From positions 3,410,001-3,474,000 of the forward strand of contig NZ_CP109994.1 in assembly GCF_025947065.1 (NCBI RefSeq): 64,000 nucleotides of DNA. Direction: 5' to 3'. Within the stretch, counting starts at the first letter, position 1, and every line of letters begins with the position of its first letter. Positions 27,030-35,635 of this stretch are shown in pieces. This DNA comes from Flavobacterium sp. N1736 (GTDB lineage Bacteria > Bacteroidota > Bacteroidia > Flavobacteriales > Flavobacteriaceae). The translations under genes and the position numbers were made by a program. A model generated the notes under the pieces. That model did no database searches. It was not told the DNA's origin and saw only the letters and a program-made list of their open reading frames with translations.

Positions 27030-27479
27030 TTATTTATACTGATCCGGCAATATCTTTACTTTAAATAAAAAAACTTTCTTTTTGTCGTAGTAATTATAAA
27101 TCAATGAAAAATCATTGTCCCTAAAAACCTGAAGTCCCTGATTTGCTTTGGCTGTACTTAATAAACTTTTTTCAATTTCATTGTGTATTACATTAATCTC
27201 CGCAGTTTCTTTTTCTACATTAATCAAGGTCAAATTATACTGAACAACATCTTCGTCCGGCAAATTAGGCAAAGTGACACTATCTAAACGAATGCCTTCC
27301 TGAATTGTCAACGGACAATTTTTATTATATTTTGTCACTAATTCGGTGATTTCAGTTTTTATTTCATGTTTACTTTTTGAAAGATAAACCTGAAAATAAA
27401 CAGCTAAAGTCACCGCAATTCCAATTCCAATGAATAGTAATATATTCTGTTTTCTTTTACTTTGGTTTTTCTGCATCAT
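27030..27479 (-). CDS. Single-helix membrane protein of unknown function
   Basis: Not recognised. The 149-residue product has a basic start (MMQKNQSKRKQN), one membrane helix (~13-31) and a ~115-residue C-terminal domain likely outside the inner membrane. The domain has alternating strands and helices (PDEDVVQYNLTLINVEKETAEINVIHNEIEKSLLST; FSLIYNYYDKKKVFLFKVKI) and a lone cysteine. It precedes no obvious partner; tdk lies 28 bases upstream on the same strand and the two may be co-transcribed. Confidence 0.65.
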   Translation of the reverse strand: MMQKNQSKRKQNILLFIGIGIAVTLAVYFQVYLSKSKHEIKTEITELVTKYNKNCPLTIQEGIRLDSVTLPNLPDEDVVQYNLTLINVEKETAEINVIHNEIEKSLLSTAKANQGLQVFRDNDFSLIYNYYDKKKVFLFKVKILPDQYK

Positions 27480-27507
27480 TTATTATGGCATAAATAAAAT
27501 TTAAAAT

Positions 27508-28098
27508 CTACTTTTCCTGGCTTTTTTTCATTGCATTATAATAGGCAGCACGACTTAGCGGCTCATATTCTTCGGTTTCACCAAGCATAACTAATTTATC
27601 ATTATCCGTTTTACGGAAACTATAATTGGCAAGATTTCCCGTTCTGGTGCAAACAGCGTGAACTTTCGTTACATATTCGGCAGTAGCCATAAGCGCCGGC
27701 ATTGGTCCGAAAGGATTTCCTTTAAAGTCCATATCAAGTCCGGCAACTATCACACGAATTCCCTGATTTGCGAGATCATTACAAACGGTAACAATTTCAT
27801 CATCAAAGAACTGCGCTTCATCAATGCCGATAACATCGCAGCCCTGAGCTAAAATAGCAATATTGGCTGCAGCAGGAACCGGAGTTGAACGAATTTCGTT
27901 GGAATCATGCGATACTACCATTTCGTCATGATAGCGGGTATCAATAGCGGGTTTGAAAATTTCGACTTTTTGTTTGGCAAATTGAGCACGTTTTAATCTG
28001 CGGATTAACTCCTCGGTTTTACCCGAAAACATTGATCCACAAATAACTTCAATCCAACCAAATTGTTCTTTGTGATTTACTGTATTTTCGAGAAACAT
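27508..28098 (-). CDS. tdk: Thymidine kinase
   Basis: A 196-residue type II thymidine kinase of the salvage pathway. The P-loop GSMFSGKT is at 21-28, the Walker B-like [10 protein letters not shown] near 95, and the lasso/zinc region holds [11 protein letters not shown]. Only one of the usual four zinc cysteines is clear there, so the zinc ribbon is reduced. An in-frame start 31 codons upstream (28191) coincides with a promoter -7 element and would not be transcribed, so [15 protein letters not shown] is taken as the start. Confidence 0.95.
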   Translation of the reverse strand: MFLENTVNHKEQFGWIEVICGSMFSGKTEELIRRLKRAQFAKQKVEIFKPAIDTRYHDEMVVSHDSNEIRSTPVPAAANIAILAQGCDVIGIDEAQFFDDEIVTVCNDLANQGIRVIVAGLDMDFKGNPFGPMPALMATAEYVTKVHAVCTRTGNLANYSFRKTDNDKLVMLGETEEYEPLSRAAYYNAMKKSQEK

Positions 28099-28188
28099 TT
28101 TGTATTTTTCTACCTTTAAAGATGAATAGTTTTTATTACTTTGTACTGGTAATAAATTGACGCAAAATTTTGATGCTTTACGTTTTTT

Positions 28189-28196
28189 CAAAAATA
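28189..28196 (-). promoter_or_regulatory. Promoter -7 element of tdk
   Basis: TATTTTTG on the minus strand matches TAnnTTTG exactly, about 90 bases upstream of the chosen tdk start. It overlaps the alternative upstream ATG and so argues against it. Confidence 0.45.
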
Positions 28197-28336
28197 GAAA
28201 ATTTTTATCAAATCGAAGATTCGCAAATGCTTATTAACAGAAATAAAAATAGTTCTGCGTATTTTCCTTCACAAATAAAGACATTCAAAATACAGAATAT
28301 ATTAAAAATATCCTATTCACTATAATTTCAACAGTT

Positions 28337-29368
28337 ATGAAAAAAAAATTGGAAGCCGATTTAATCAGCATTGCACATCGAATTTTAAAGCTTAAAAATA
28401 AATCCGATATCAATCAATTATATCTTGAAACACAGAAATTATATGAGAAGTTAGCTGTTTTAAAATTCGTAGACGAAAATTTCGACGATGTAAAACCAAC
28501 TATTGGATATAGCGAAATAGAATCTAAACTAGAAACTATTTTTGATAAAGAAGAAAATCTTCCTGCAGAAATTAAAGCTGACGAAATTCTTCTGCCTGTC
28601 ATTGAGGAAACTGTAATTGAAGCAGAAGTTACGCCTGAACCTCAAATTGTAGAAGAAACTCCGCAAGAAATAGTTGCTGAAATTCCCGAAGAAACAATTC
28701 AGGAAACTGTGGTGGAAGATATTCCTGAACCAATTGCAGAAAAAATTGAGGAACCTATAGTTGAAAAAATTGAGGAGCCTATTGCTGAGGAGAAAAAAGA
28801 AACGGCTACAGAGCTTTATTTCAGAACCATTAGCGAATCAAAACCAATTCCTGATTTTAAACCTGCTTTTGAATTAGATAAGGAAGAAATAAAAGAGGAA
28901 ATAAAAGAAGACAAAAAAGCTGAAACTTCGACAAAATCAAATCCGGTTCACATTTCATTTGAGGATATTTTGGGTGTGAATTATGCTGATGCTCAATTTG
29001 TAAAAGTAGATAGTTTTGACAATGTCCCTTCTACTCCAACGCCGTCAATAAACGAATTTAAAGAAACAAAAACGGTTGGCGAAACAGCAACTATAGAATC
29101 TTCAAAACCAAAAGCCGTTCCGTTAAACGAGAAACTGGCAAAAGGTTTTCATATCGATTTAAATGACAGAATCGCTTTTACCAAAAATCTTTTCGGAAAT
29201 AGCACAGAAGATTACAGCCGTGTTTTAAACCAATTACTAACTTTTGATTCTTATAGTGAAGCATTGGATTTTATCGAAAATATGGTAAAACCGGATTATA
29301 ATAATTGGGAAGGCAAGGACGATTACGCAGAACGTTTTCTGGGAATTGTAGAGAAAAAATTCGCTTAA
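28337..29368 (+). CDS. Acidic Glu/Pro/Ile-repeat protein
   Basis: Not recognised as a named family. The 343-residue product has three parts: a helical N-terminus (~1-75), a very acidic low-complexity linker (~95-170) of degenerate repeats such as PEETIQETVVEDIPEPIAEKI and EEPIVEKI/EEPIAEE, and a conserved-looking helical C-terminus (~255-343, LNEKLAKGFHIDLNDRIAFTKNLF; YNNWEGKDDYAERFLGIVEKKF). No signal peptide or membrane helix, so it is likely cytoplasmic, perhaps tethering its two end domains. rsmI follows after 38 bases and may be co-transcribed. Confidence 0.75.
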   Translation: MKKKLEADLISIAHRILKLKNKSDINQLYLETQKLYEKLAVLKFVDENFDDVKPTIGYSEIESKLETIFDKEENLPAEIKADEILLPVIEETVIEAEVTPEPQIVEETPQEIVAEIPEETIQETVVEDIPEPIAEKIEEPIVEKIEEPIAEEKKETATELYFRTISESKPIPDFKPAFELDKEEIKEEIKEDKKAETSTKSNPVHISFEDILGVNYADAQFVKVDSFDNVPSTPTPSINEFKETKTVGETATIESSKPKAVPLNEKLAKGFHIDLNDRIAFTKNLFGNSTEDYSRVLNQLLTFDSYSEALDFIENMVKPDYNNWEGKDDYAERFLGIVEKKFA

Positions 29369-29406
29369 CTTTTCACATCTCTCATTTTACATTCACATAA
29401 AAAAAT

Positions 29407-30141
29407 ATGTCTAAATTATATATCGTTCCAACGCCAATTGGCAATCTTGAAGATATGACTTTTCGTGCCATTCGGATTCTGAAAGAAGTCGATTTAATCC
29501 TTGCCGAAGATACCAGAACGAGTGGTAAATTGTTGAAGCATTTTGAAATTGGTACGCACATGCACAGCCACCATATGCACAACGAGCATAAAACAACCGA
29601 AAATTTAATTGCACGTTTGAAAGCCGGCGAAACTATCGCCTTAATTTCAGATGCAGGAACTCCGGCAATTTCTGATCCCGGATTTTTATTAACGCGCGCT
29701 TGTGTCGAAAATAAAATCGAAGTTGAATGTTTACCCGGCGCAACTGCTTTTGTTCCCGCTTTGGTCAACAGCGGATTACCAAATGATAAGTTTATTTTTG
29801 AAGGTTTTCTGCCTGATAAAAAAGGACGCCAGACTCGGTTTTTGGCTTTAGCCGAAGAAACCCGAACGATGATTTTATACGTTTCGCCACATAAACTCGT
29901 TAAAACTTTAGTCGAATTTATACAGTATTTTGGAGAAGACAGACAAGTTTGTGTTTCGCGTGAATTATCAAAATTACACGAAGAAAATGTTCGCGGAACC
30001 GCAAGAGAAGTATTAACACATTTTGAAAAAACTGCACCACGCGGCGAAATCGTCGTTGTAGTTGCCGGAAAAACAATAACAAAAGAACCTAAGAAAAGTA
30101 AGTTTTCGAAGGATGAACCAGAAGAAGAAGAAGAAGATTAA
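29407..30141 (+). CDS. rsmI: 16S rRNA (cytidine(1402)-2'-O)-methyltransferase
   Basis: A 244-residue enzyme that 2'-O-methylates C1402 in the decoding centre of 16S rRNA, of the tetrapyrrole-methylase fold. The N-terminal LYIVPTPIGNLEDMTFRAIRIL and the SAM-site ALISDAGTPAISDPG and LPGATAFVPAL motifs are clear. The product ends in a ~20-residue charged tail (KKSKFSKDEPEEEEED). Its start sits 38 bases after the acidic-repeat gene. Confidence 0.95.
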   Translation: MSKLYIVPTPIGNLEDMTFRAIRILKEVDLILAEDTRTSGKLLKHFEIGTHMHSHHMHNEHKTTENLIARLKAGETIALISDAGTPAISDPGFLLTRACVENKIEVECLPGATAFVPALVNSGLPNDKFIFEGFLPDKKGRQTRFLALAEETRTMILYVSPHKLVKTLVEFIQYFGEDRQVCVSRELSKLHEENVRGTAREVLTHFEKTAPRGEIVVVVAGKTITKEPKKSKFSKDEPEEEEED

Positions 30142-30150
30142 AATATTTAT

Positions 30151-30285
30151 GCCACAGATTAAAAAGATTCTCGCAGATTATTAAAAAAGTCCGCCACGAA
30201 TGGCACAAATTATCACAAATTTAATTAGTGGAAATTCGTGAAATTCGTGGCGAAAAAAAATCATTTTAATCATGTAATCTGTGGC
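30151..30285. repeat. Two-layer inverted repeat: GCCACAGATT outside, CGCCACGAAT inside
   Basis: Outer arms GCCACAGATT (30151-30160) and AATCTGTGGC (30276-30285) enclose inner arms CGCCACGAAT (30192-30201) and ATTCGTGGCG (30243-30252), both perfect. It looks like one repeat inserted inside another. The right end lies 22 bases before the HopJ-family ATG. Single arms of the same families occur at 20690-20836, 30820-30831 and near 37278. Confidence 0.7.
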
Positions 30286-30307
30286 AAAAAAACTAATATC
30301 CAACAAT

Positions 30308-30652
30308 ATGAGCATTCAAGCCTTTTTAGAAAAAGTAAAACAAATTCCAAACGAAATAACATTTCCTGAAACTATTGCAGTAATTGAAGAAAATTACAAC
30401 TTCACGCCAACTGCTTTTCAAAACGGAACACAATATAATACAGCCGGAGAAAACTCGGGTTCTTGTAAATTATTTTCTTTCGCAAAACTGCAAAACTTAA
30501 CTAAAGAAGAAACTTTGGCGTGTTTTGGAGCTTTTTATTTCGAAGAAGTTTTAAAAGATCCAAACGGAACAAATCACCAAAACATTAGAAATTTCATCAA
30601 CTTAGGCTGGGACGGAATTCAGTTTGAAGGAAATGCTTTAGAAGCAAAATAA
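30308..30652 (+). CDS. HopJ-family small protein
   Basis: A 114-residue protein matching the HopJ family, named after a Pseudomonas type III effector but widespread in bacteria with no such system. The pattern FPETIAVIEENYNFTPTAFQNG, NTAGENSGSCKLFSFAKL and CFGAFYFEEVLKDPNGTNHQNIRNF is characteristic. No signal peptide; likely cytoplasmic, function unknown. A GTG-initiated form from 30281 is possible but would be encoded by the repeat upstream, so the ATG is preferred. Confidence 0.88.
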   Translation: MSIQAFLEKVKQIPNEITFPETIAVIEENYNFTPTAFQNGTQYNTAGENSGSCKLFSFAKLQNLTKEETLACFGAFYFEEVLKDPNGTNHQNIRNFINLGWDGIQFEGNALEAK

Positions 30653-30664
30653 TTTCAGATTTTA

Positions 30665-30680
30665 GTCCCGAGGCTTCAGG
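30665..30680. repeat. Intergenic copy of the CCCGA palindrome
   Basis: TCCCGA-GGCT-TCAGGA, one mismatch in the arms; same family as the copies inside leuS and recJ. The surrounding 30653-30906 gap is otherwise made of TCTAAAATC-type words, a TTGACAAAGG/CCTTGTCAAGG stem at about 30734-30764 and an AATCTGTGGC arm. Confidence 0.55.
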
Positions 30681-30906
30681 ATTGATTTTAGATTTCCTGA
30701 ATTCTGCCTGATCCTAAATCTGAATCCTAGAAACCTTGTCAAGGTTTTAAACTTTGACAAAGGTAATGCCGAATACTTTTGAAGATTAAAACAGATAAAA
30801 AATCTTTTAAAATCCTTTAATCTGTGGCAATAAAAAATATACATCAGATTAAACGATTTCAGATTTTTTCAGTCTAAAATCTAAGATCAAAAATCTACAA
30901 TAAAAA

Positions 30907-32616
30907 ATGCGTTGGACATTAAAAACAAAACCTTCTGAAGATAAAATCAAACATTTGGCACAAGCCTTAAATGTAGAAGATTTTGTAGCCACACTTTTGA
31001 TTCAGCGTGGCATTGAAACTTTTGACGATGCTAAAAATTTCTTTCGTCCTTCATTAGAACATCTTCACGATCCGTTCTTGATGAAAGATATGGATAAAGC
31101 GGTTTCGCGAATTGAATTGGCGATTGAAAATCAAGAAAACATTTTGGTTTTTGGCGATTATGATGTCGACGGAACAACGGCTGTTTCTTTGGTTTCTGCG
31201 TATTTAAAATCTCATTATCCAAATATTGCCACTTATATTCCCGATCGTTATGACGAAGGTTACGGAATATCCTACAAAGGAATTGACTTTGCCGATGATA
31301 ACGGTTTTTCGCTAATTATTGCGCTCGATTGCGGTATTAAATCTATTGATCATATCGCCTACGCTAAAGAAAAAAACATCGATTTTATTATTTGCGATCA
31401 CCACAGACCCGGAGAATTTCTTCCGGATGCAGTTGCGATTTTAGACCCGAAAAGAGAAGATTGCAATTATCCTTATGACGAATTATGCGGCTGCGGAGTT
31501 GGTTTTAAATTAATTCAGGGATTGGGGAAAAATCGAAATGAAACTATTGAAGATTTTATTCCGTATCTGGATTTGGTCGCTACGGCAATCGCTGCAGATA
31601 TTGTTCCGATTACGGGTGAAAATCGGGTTTTGGCTTATTTTGGATTACAGGTTATTAACTCAGATCCAAGACCTGGAATTAAAGCTTTGGTACATCAGAT
31701 AAAAAAGAAAACTTTAGATATTACAGATGTCGTTTTTATCATTTCGCCAAGAATAAATGCAGCGGGAAGAATTAAACATGGCAATCATGCGGTTGAATTA
31801 CTGACGGAATTTAACTTTGAACAAGCGCAGCAATTTGCGTCAGAAATTGAACAATACAATTCAGATCGAAAAGATTTAGACAAGAGAATTACGAAAGAAG
31901 CTTTTCAGCAAATAATAGAAAATCAGGAAGAAGATCGTTTTTCTACTGTTGTTTTTCAGGAAGACTGGCACAAAGGTGTTATTGGAATTGTGGCTTCGAG
32001 ATTAATTGAAACCTATTATCGACCGACTTTGGTTTTTACTAAAAGCGGTGATAAATATGCGGCTTCGGCAAGATCTGTAAAAGGTTTTGATGTTTACAAT
32101 GCTTTGGATGCATGCGCTGAGCATTTGGAACAATTTGGAGGTCATATGTATGCAGCAGGAATGACTTTAAAAGCAGAGAATTATAAAACTTTTAAAGAGG
32201 CTTTCGAAAAACAGGTTTCAGCGACTATTTTACCGGAAATGCGAACTCCGGAAATCGAAATTGATGCTGAGATCAACTTTACGGATATTACACCAAAACT
32301 CATCAGGATTTTAAAACAATTCGAGCCTTTTGGTCCACAAAATATGACGCCTGTTTTTATGACTTCCGATGTAAAAGATACTGGTTATGCTAAAACTTTG
32401 GGCGCAGACGAAGAACATTTGAGGCTTTTTGTCAAGCAATCCCGAAGCCTCGGGACAGATGGAATTGCGGCAATTGGTTTTGGATTAGGTAAAAAAATAG
32501 ACATTACAAAAAATCAAAATGCTTTTCAGCTGGCTTATTCTCTGGCTGAAAACGAATGGAACGGAAACGTTTCGACTCAACTAATGCTTAAAGATATTAG
32601 AACAAATGAAAAATAA
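30907..32616 (+). CDS. recJ: Single-stranded-DNA exonuclease RecJ
   Basis: A 569-residue 5'-3' exonuclease for recombination and mismatch repair, of the DHH phosphoesterase family. Motifs seen: VFGDYDVDGTTA (~78-89), IALDCGIKS, ICDHHRPGE (the DHH motif, ~160-168), DPKREDCNYPYDELCGCGVGFKL, and the DHHA1 segment FGGHMYAAGMT near 412-422, followed by the OB-like domain. Residues ~512-515 (RSLG within VKQ-SRSLG-TDGIAAIG) are encoded by a palindrome that appears inserted without breaking the frame. The downstream MFS gene overlaps it by 11 bases. Confidence 0.95.
   Translation: MRWTLKTKPSEDKIKHLAQALNVEDFVATLLIQRGIETFDDAKNFFRPSLEHLHDPFLMKDMDKAVSRIELAIENQENILVFGDYDVDGTTAVSLVSAYLKSHYPNIATYIPDRYDEGYGISYKGIDFADDNGFSLIIALDCGIKSIDHIAYAKEKNIDFIICDHHRPGEFLPDAVAILDPKREDCNYPYDELCGCGVGFKLIQGLGKNRNETIEDFIPYLDLVATAIAADIVPITGENRVLAYFGLQVINSDPRPGIKALVHQIKKKTLDITDVVFIISPRINAAGRIKHGNHAVELLTEFNFEQAQQFASEIEQYNSDRKDLDKRITKEAFQQIIENQEEDRFSTVVFQEDWHKGVIGIVASRLIETYYRPTLVFTKSGDKYAASARSVKGFDVYNALDACAEHLEQFGGHMYAAGMTLKAENYKTFKEAFEKQVSATILPEMRTPEIEIDAEINFTDITPKLIRILKQFEPFGPQNMTPVFMTSDVKDTGYAKTLGADEEHLRLFVKQSRSLGTDGIAAIGFGLGKKIDITKNQNAFQLAYSLAENEWNGNVSTQLMLKDIRTNEK
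32440..32455. repeat. Palindrome inside recJ
   Basis: TCCCGA-AGCC-TCGGGA, perfect 6-bp arms with 4-base spacer, read in frame as S-R-S-L-G. It is the same element, in the same reading frame of itself, as that inside leuS (3542-3557). Confidence 0.7.
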
Positions 32617-33886
32617 AGAAAAGAAAAACGACCCATATCAGGCACTTCGTTATAGAGAATTTAATGTTTTTTTACTATTGCGTTTTGCCATGGTTTTTGC
32701 CTGGTCGATGCAGTTTATTGTTATCGAATGGGAAGTTTACAGCTTAACAAAAAATCCGCTTTCTCTTGGAATTATTGGTTTGATGGAAGTAATTCCGGCT
32801 GTATCAATGGCTTTGTTTGCGGGACATATTGTTGACCAAAGAGAGAAAAAAGGATTGTTGGTAAAATGTATTTTAGGTTTTTCTGTCATTAGTTTTGGAC
32901 TGTTTTTATTGACATGGCCAAAAGTAGTAGGCGATTTATCAGCAAATGTAATTTTATATTCGATTTACTTTTTGGTATTTTTAGGCGGATTGGTTCGTGC
33001 TTTTTTAGGTCCGACTATTTTCTCTCTTTTATCTTTAATTGTTCCTAAAAAAGTATATCCAAATGCGGCAACCTGGAGTAGTTCGGTTTGGCAAATTGGA
33101 GCCGTAATGGGTCCGGCGGTGGCTGGATTCTCAATTAACTGGATTGGTGTTCACTGGTCAATGTGTCTTGTTGTCGGGTTTTCTGTTTTCTCTTTAATTG
33201 CATTATCGCAAATCGAAAAAAAACCAATTCTAAATCCAAAAATTGGCGAGCCGGTTATGGAAAGTTTAAAAGAAGGAATCAAGTTTGTATTCAACAATAA
33301 AACCATTTTAGGCGTTCTTTCGCTTGATATGGTTGCGGTTCTTTTTGGTGGCGCCGTTGCTTTATTACCGGTTTTTGCTCAGGATATTTTAAAAGTTGGT
33401 CCCGAAGGTTTTGGTGTTTTAAGAGCCGCTCCGGCAATTGGTGCTTTTATTACGATGCTGATTTCTGCTTATGTTCCATTGTATAAAAAAGCGGGAATGA
33501 AACTTTTAATTGCCATTTTCATTTTTGGATTGTGTATTATTTTATTCGGAGTTTCAACTATTTTCTGGTTATCGGTTGTGGCTTTATTTTTAAGCGGTGT
33601 TGCGGACGGAATTTCAGTTGTAATTCGCCAAACGATTTTACAGCTTAAAACTCCTGATCATATGCGCGGACGTGTTGCAGCGGTAAATTCTATGTTTGTT
33701 GGATCTTCTAATGAATTAGGTGCTTTTGAAAGTGGTTTAACGGCAAAATTAATGGGAACTGTAACTTCAGTAGTTTTTGGCGGAAGCATGACTTTATTAA
33801 CCGTTTTAGGTTTCGGAATAAAATCGCCTACTTTTAGAAATCTGGATCTTCAAAAAGATATGGAAGATCATCAAAATATGGAATAA
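32606..33886 (+). CDS. MFS exporter (EntS/DHA3-like)
   Basis: A 426-residue inner-membrane transporter with 12 predicted helices. The loop after helix 2 reads AGHIVDQREKKGLLVK, the MFS signature; DHMRGRVAAVNSMFVGSSNELGAFESG in the last third is typical of the enterobactin-exporter-like (DHA3) subgroup. The substrate is unknown. It overlaps the end of recJ by 11 bases, so the two are translated from one message. Confidence 0.9.
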   Translation: MKNKEKKNDPYQALRYREFNVFLLLRFAMVFAWSMQFIVIEWEVYSLTKNPLSLGIIGLMEVIPAVSMALFAGHIVDQREKKGLLVKCILGFSVISFGLFLLTWPKVVGDLSANVILYSIYFLVFLGGLVRAFLGPTIFSLLSLIVPKKVYPNAATWSSSVWQIGAVMGPAVAGFSINWIGVHWSMCLVVGFSVFSLIALSQIEKKPILNPKIGEPVMESLKEGIKFVFNNKTILGVLSLDMVAVLFGGAVALLPVFAQDILKVGPEGFGVLRAAPAIGAFITMLISAYVPLYKKAGMKLLIAIFIFGLCIILFGVSTIFWLSVVALFLSGVADGISVVIRQTILQLKTPDHMRGRVAAVNSMFVGSSNELGAFESGLTAKLMGTVTSVVFGGSMTLLTVLGFGIKSPTFRNLDLQKDMEDHQNME

Positions 33887-33958
33887 TTTTTATCATTTGT
33901 ATGATTCAAAAAATATCTTTTTTATGATTTTTTATTTAGAACTAATATAAATAATATT

Positions 33959-33966
33959 TATATTTG
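33959..33966 (+). promoter_or_regulatory. Promoter -7 element of cysteine-rich protein gene
   Basis: TATATTTG matches TAnnTTTG exactly, 20 bases before the ATG at 33987. Confidence 0.55.
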
Positions 33967-33986
33967 TTGAAACAAAAGGATTTGTA

Positions 33987-34343
33987 ATGAGAGAAATTGA
34001 ACAATTATACCACAACAATTTTGGAATTGCTTTTTACTGGAAAAAGGAAAATGAAACGATAACTGACAAAGTTCAATTGGTATTTAAAGAAACCGGTTTT
34101 TATTTTACGGTTCAGGAACTGAATCATTTTTGCGATTTAATCGAAGATAGTTTAATCGAAAATGCTTGTTGTGATGCTTGCGAATTAAAATATTCCTGCC
34201 ATAAATTTTTATTAAAAACGCCTTGTTCTGCTATAGATCTTGCTGTTTCGATGACAGAATTAAAATCCATAAAAGATTTAGTTGAAGGTTCTTTGTTTAG
34301 AATTGACCTTGACGAATATGTTTATGGCGCGGGAATGAATTAA
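33987..34343 (+). CDS. Small cysteine-cluster protein
   Basis: Not recognised. The 118-residue product has no signal peptide or membrane helix. Its central ACCDACELKYSCHKFLLKTPC (~60-80) has five cysteines and a histidine in a Cys-Cys-x2-Cys-x5-Cys-His...Cys pattern that could hold a zinc ion or an iron-sulfur cluster. The rest is mixed helix and strand (DKVQLVFKETGFYFTVQELNHF). It has its own promoter and lies 83 bases before a seven-heme cytochrome gene; a redox or metal-delivery link to it is possible but unproven. Confidence 0.7.
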   Translation: MREIEQLYHNNFGIAFYWKKENETITDKVQLVFKETGFYFTVQELNHFCDLIEDSLIENACCDACELKYSCHKFLLKTPCSAIDLAVSMTELKSIKDLVEGSLFRIDLDEYVYGAGMN

Positions 34344-34426
34344 GAATTAATCTAAATAATTTAACATCATTTTTTCATTATCTAAATATATTTTGAATTT
34401 ATTCAGAAAAAAGTATATTTACAATA

Positions 34427-35635
34427 ATGAAAAAATTTAGAGTACTTTTTGCCTTTTTAGTTATAGCAGTTGTTTTATCAAGCTGCAAAAATGAATCTGA
34501 CAATTATATTGATCCGCGCGGAACTGATTATGCCGGATCTGAAAGTTGTATTGAATGTCACAAAGTACAATATGAAACGGCTTTTCACAGTTCGCATTTT
34601 AAGGCAACTGCTCCCGCTACTTTAGAAAATGTTTTGGGTAATTTTAAACAAAACAATACTTTTATCTATGACAAAAACACCAAATTAGTCATGGAGCAAC
34701 GTGACGATAGTTTGTATCAGGTTTTATATAAAAACGGAAAGGAAGTCGAAGCGCATCCTTATGATATTGTTTTTGGAACCAAACATGCGCAAACGAGCGT
34801 TTACTGGAAAAATCATTATACTTACGAACTTCCTGTTTCTTACTACAAATCATTAAACAGCTGGGCAACCAGTCCGGGATTTCCCGCAAACGAACCTAAC
34901 TTTACCAGAGAAATAGCTAAGGAATGTTACGCTTGCCACAGTTCGAATATTGCGAGTCAATTTGTAAATACAAGCTCAGATAAAATTACATCAATGACTA
35001 TGGATGCGGAGACTTTTACAGATAAAAGAACTTTGGTTTATGGTATTGATTGCGAACGCTGCCACGGACCGGCGAAAGAACATGTAAAGACACATTTGAA
35101 ATTTCCTGATTTAAAAATAGCCCAAAATATTGTCTCTTTTAAAAAGTTTACAAGACAGCAAAAAATAGATGCTTGTGCATTATGCCATTCCGGAAATGAT
35201 AAAATGAAGTTGAAATCTCGTTTTCAATTTAAACCGGGAGACAATCTTAATGATTATTTTAGGGCAACTCCTTCATCGAGCGACAGCACTCATTATGATG
35301 TACACGGAAATCAATTAGGATTATTGTCTCAGAGTAAATGTTTTAAGAAAAGTGAAACGATGGATTGCATGACTTGTCATAATCCGCATGAAAATGCTTC
35401 TGAGAAACTTGTTTCTTATTCTAAAATTTGCATGAGCTGCCATCAGGAAACGAAGCATAGCGAAATGACTTTAAAAACTACAGCGGGAAAAGCGCTGGCA
35501 AACAATTGTGTCGAATGTCATATGCCGAAACAAATGTCGAATGCGATTGCTTTTCAGGTATCAAACACAAAAAAGAAGTCGAATTATATTCTTAGAACGC
35601 ATAAAATTGCTGTATATCCAAATAATAAAAAGTAA
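34427..35635 (+). CDS. Seven-heme c-type cytochrome lipoprotein
   Basis: A 402-residue exported cytochrome. The lipoprotein signal ends at Cys20 (VVLSSCKNE). Seven CxxCH heme-binding motifs are seen: CIECH (41-45), CYACH, CERCH, CALCH, CMTCH, CMSCH and CVECH. The arrangement resembles the cytochrome c554 / multiheme (DmsE- or nitrite-reductase-associated) superfamily. It would carry electrons in the periplasm or at the outer membrane, but no partner oxidase, reductase or haem-lyase lies beside it, so its electron acceptor is unknown. Whether it is an enzyme or a carrier cannot be told from this window. Confidence 0.9.
   Translation: MKKFRVLFAFLVIAVVLSSCKNESDNYIDPRGTDYAGSESCIECHKVQYETAFHSSHFKATAPATLENVLGNFKQNNTFIYDKNTKLVMEQRDDSLYQVLYKNGKEVEAHPYDIVFGTKHAQTSVYWKNHYTYELPVSYYKSLNSWATSPGFPANEPNFTREIAKECYACHSSNIASQFVNTSSDKITSMTMDAETFTDKRTLVYGIDCERCHGPAKEHVKTHLKFPDLKIAQNIVSFKKFTRQQKIDACALCHSGNDKMKLKSRFQFKPGDNLNDYFRATPSSSDSTHYDVHGNQLGLLSQSKCFKKSETMDCMTCHNPHENASEKLVSYSKICMSCHQETKHSEMTLKTTAGKALANNCVECHMPKQMSNAIAFQVSNTKKKSNYILRTHKIAVYPNNKK

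Noticed and set aside
28099..28191. 31-codon N-terminal extension of thymidine kinase
   Set aside because: The upstream ATG overlaps a promoter -7 element and would not be in the transcript; the family starts at [12 protein letters not shown] sequence.
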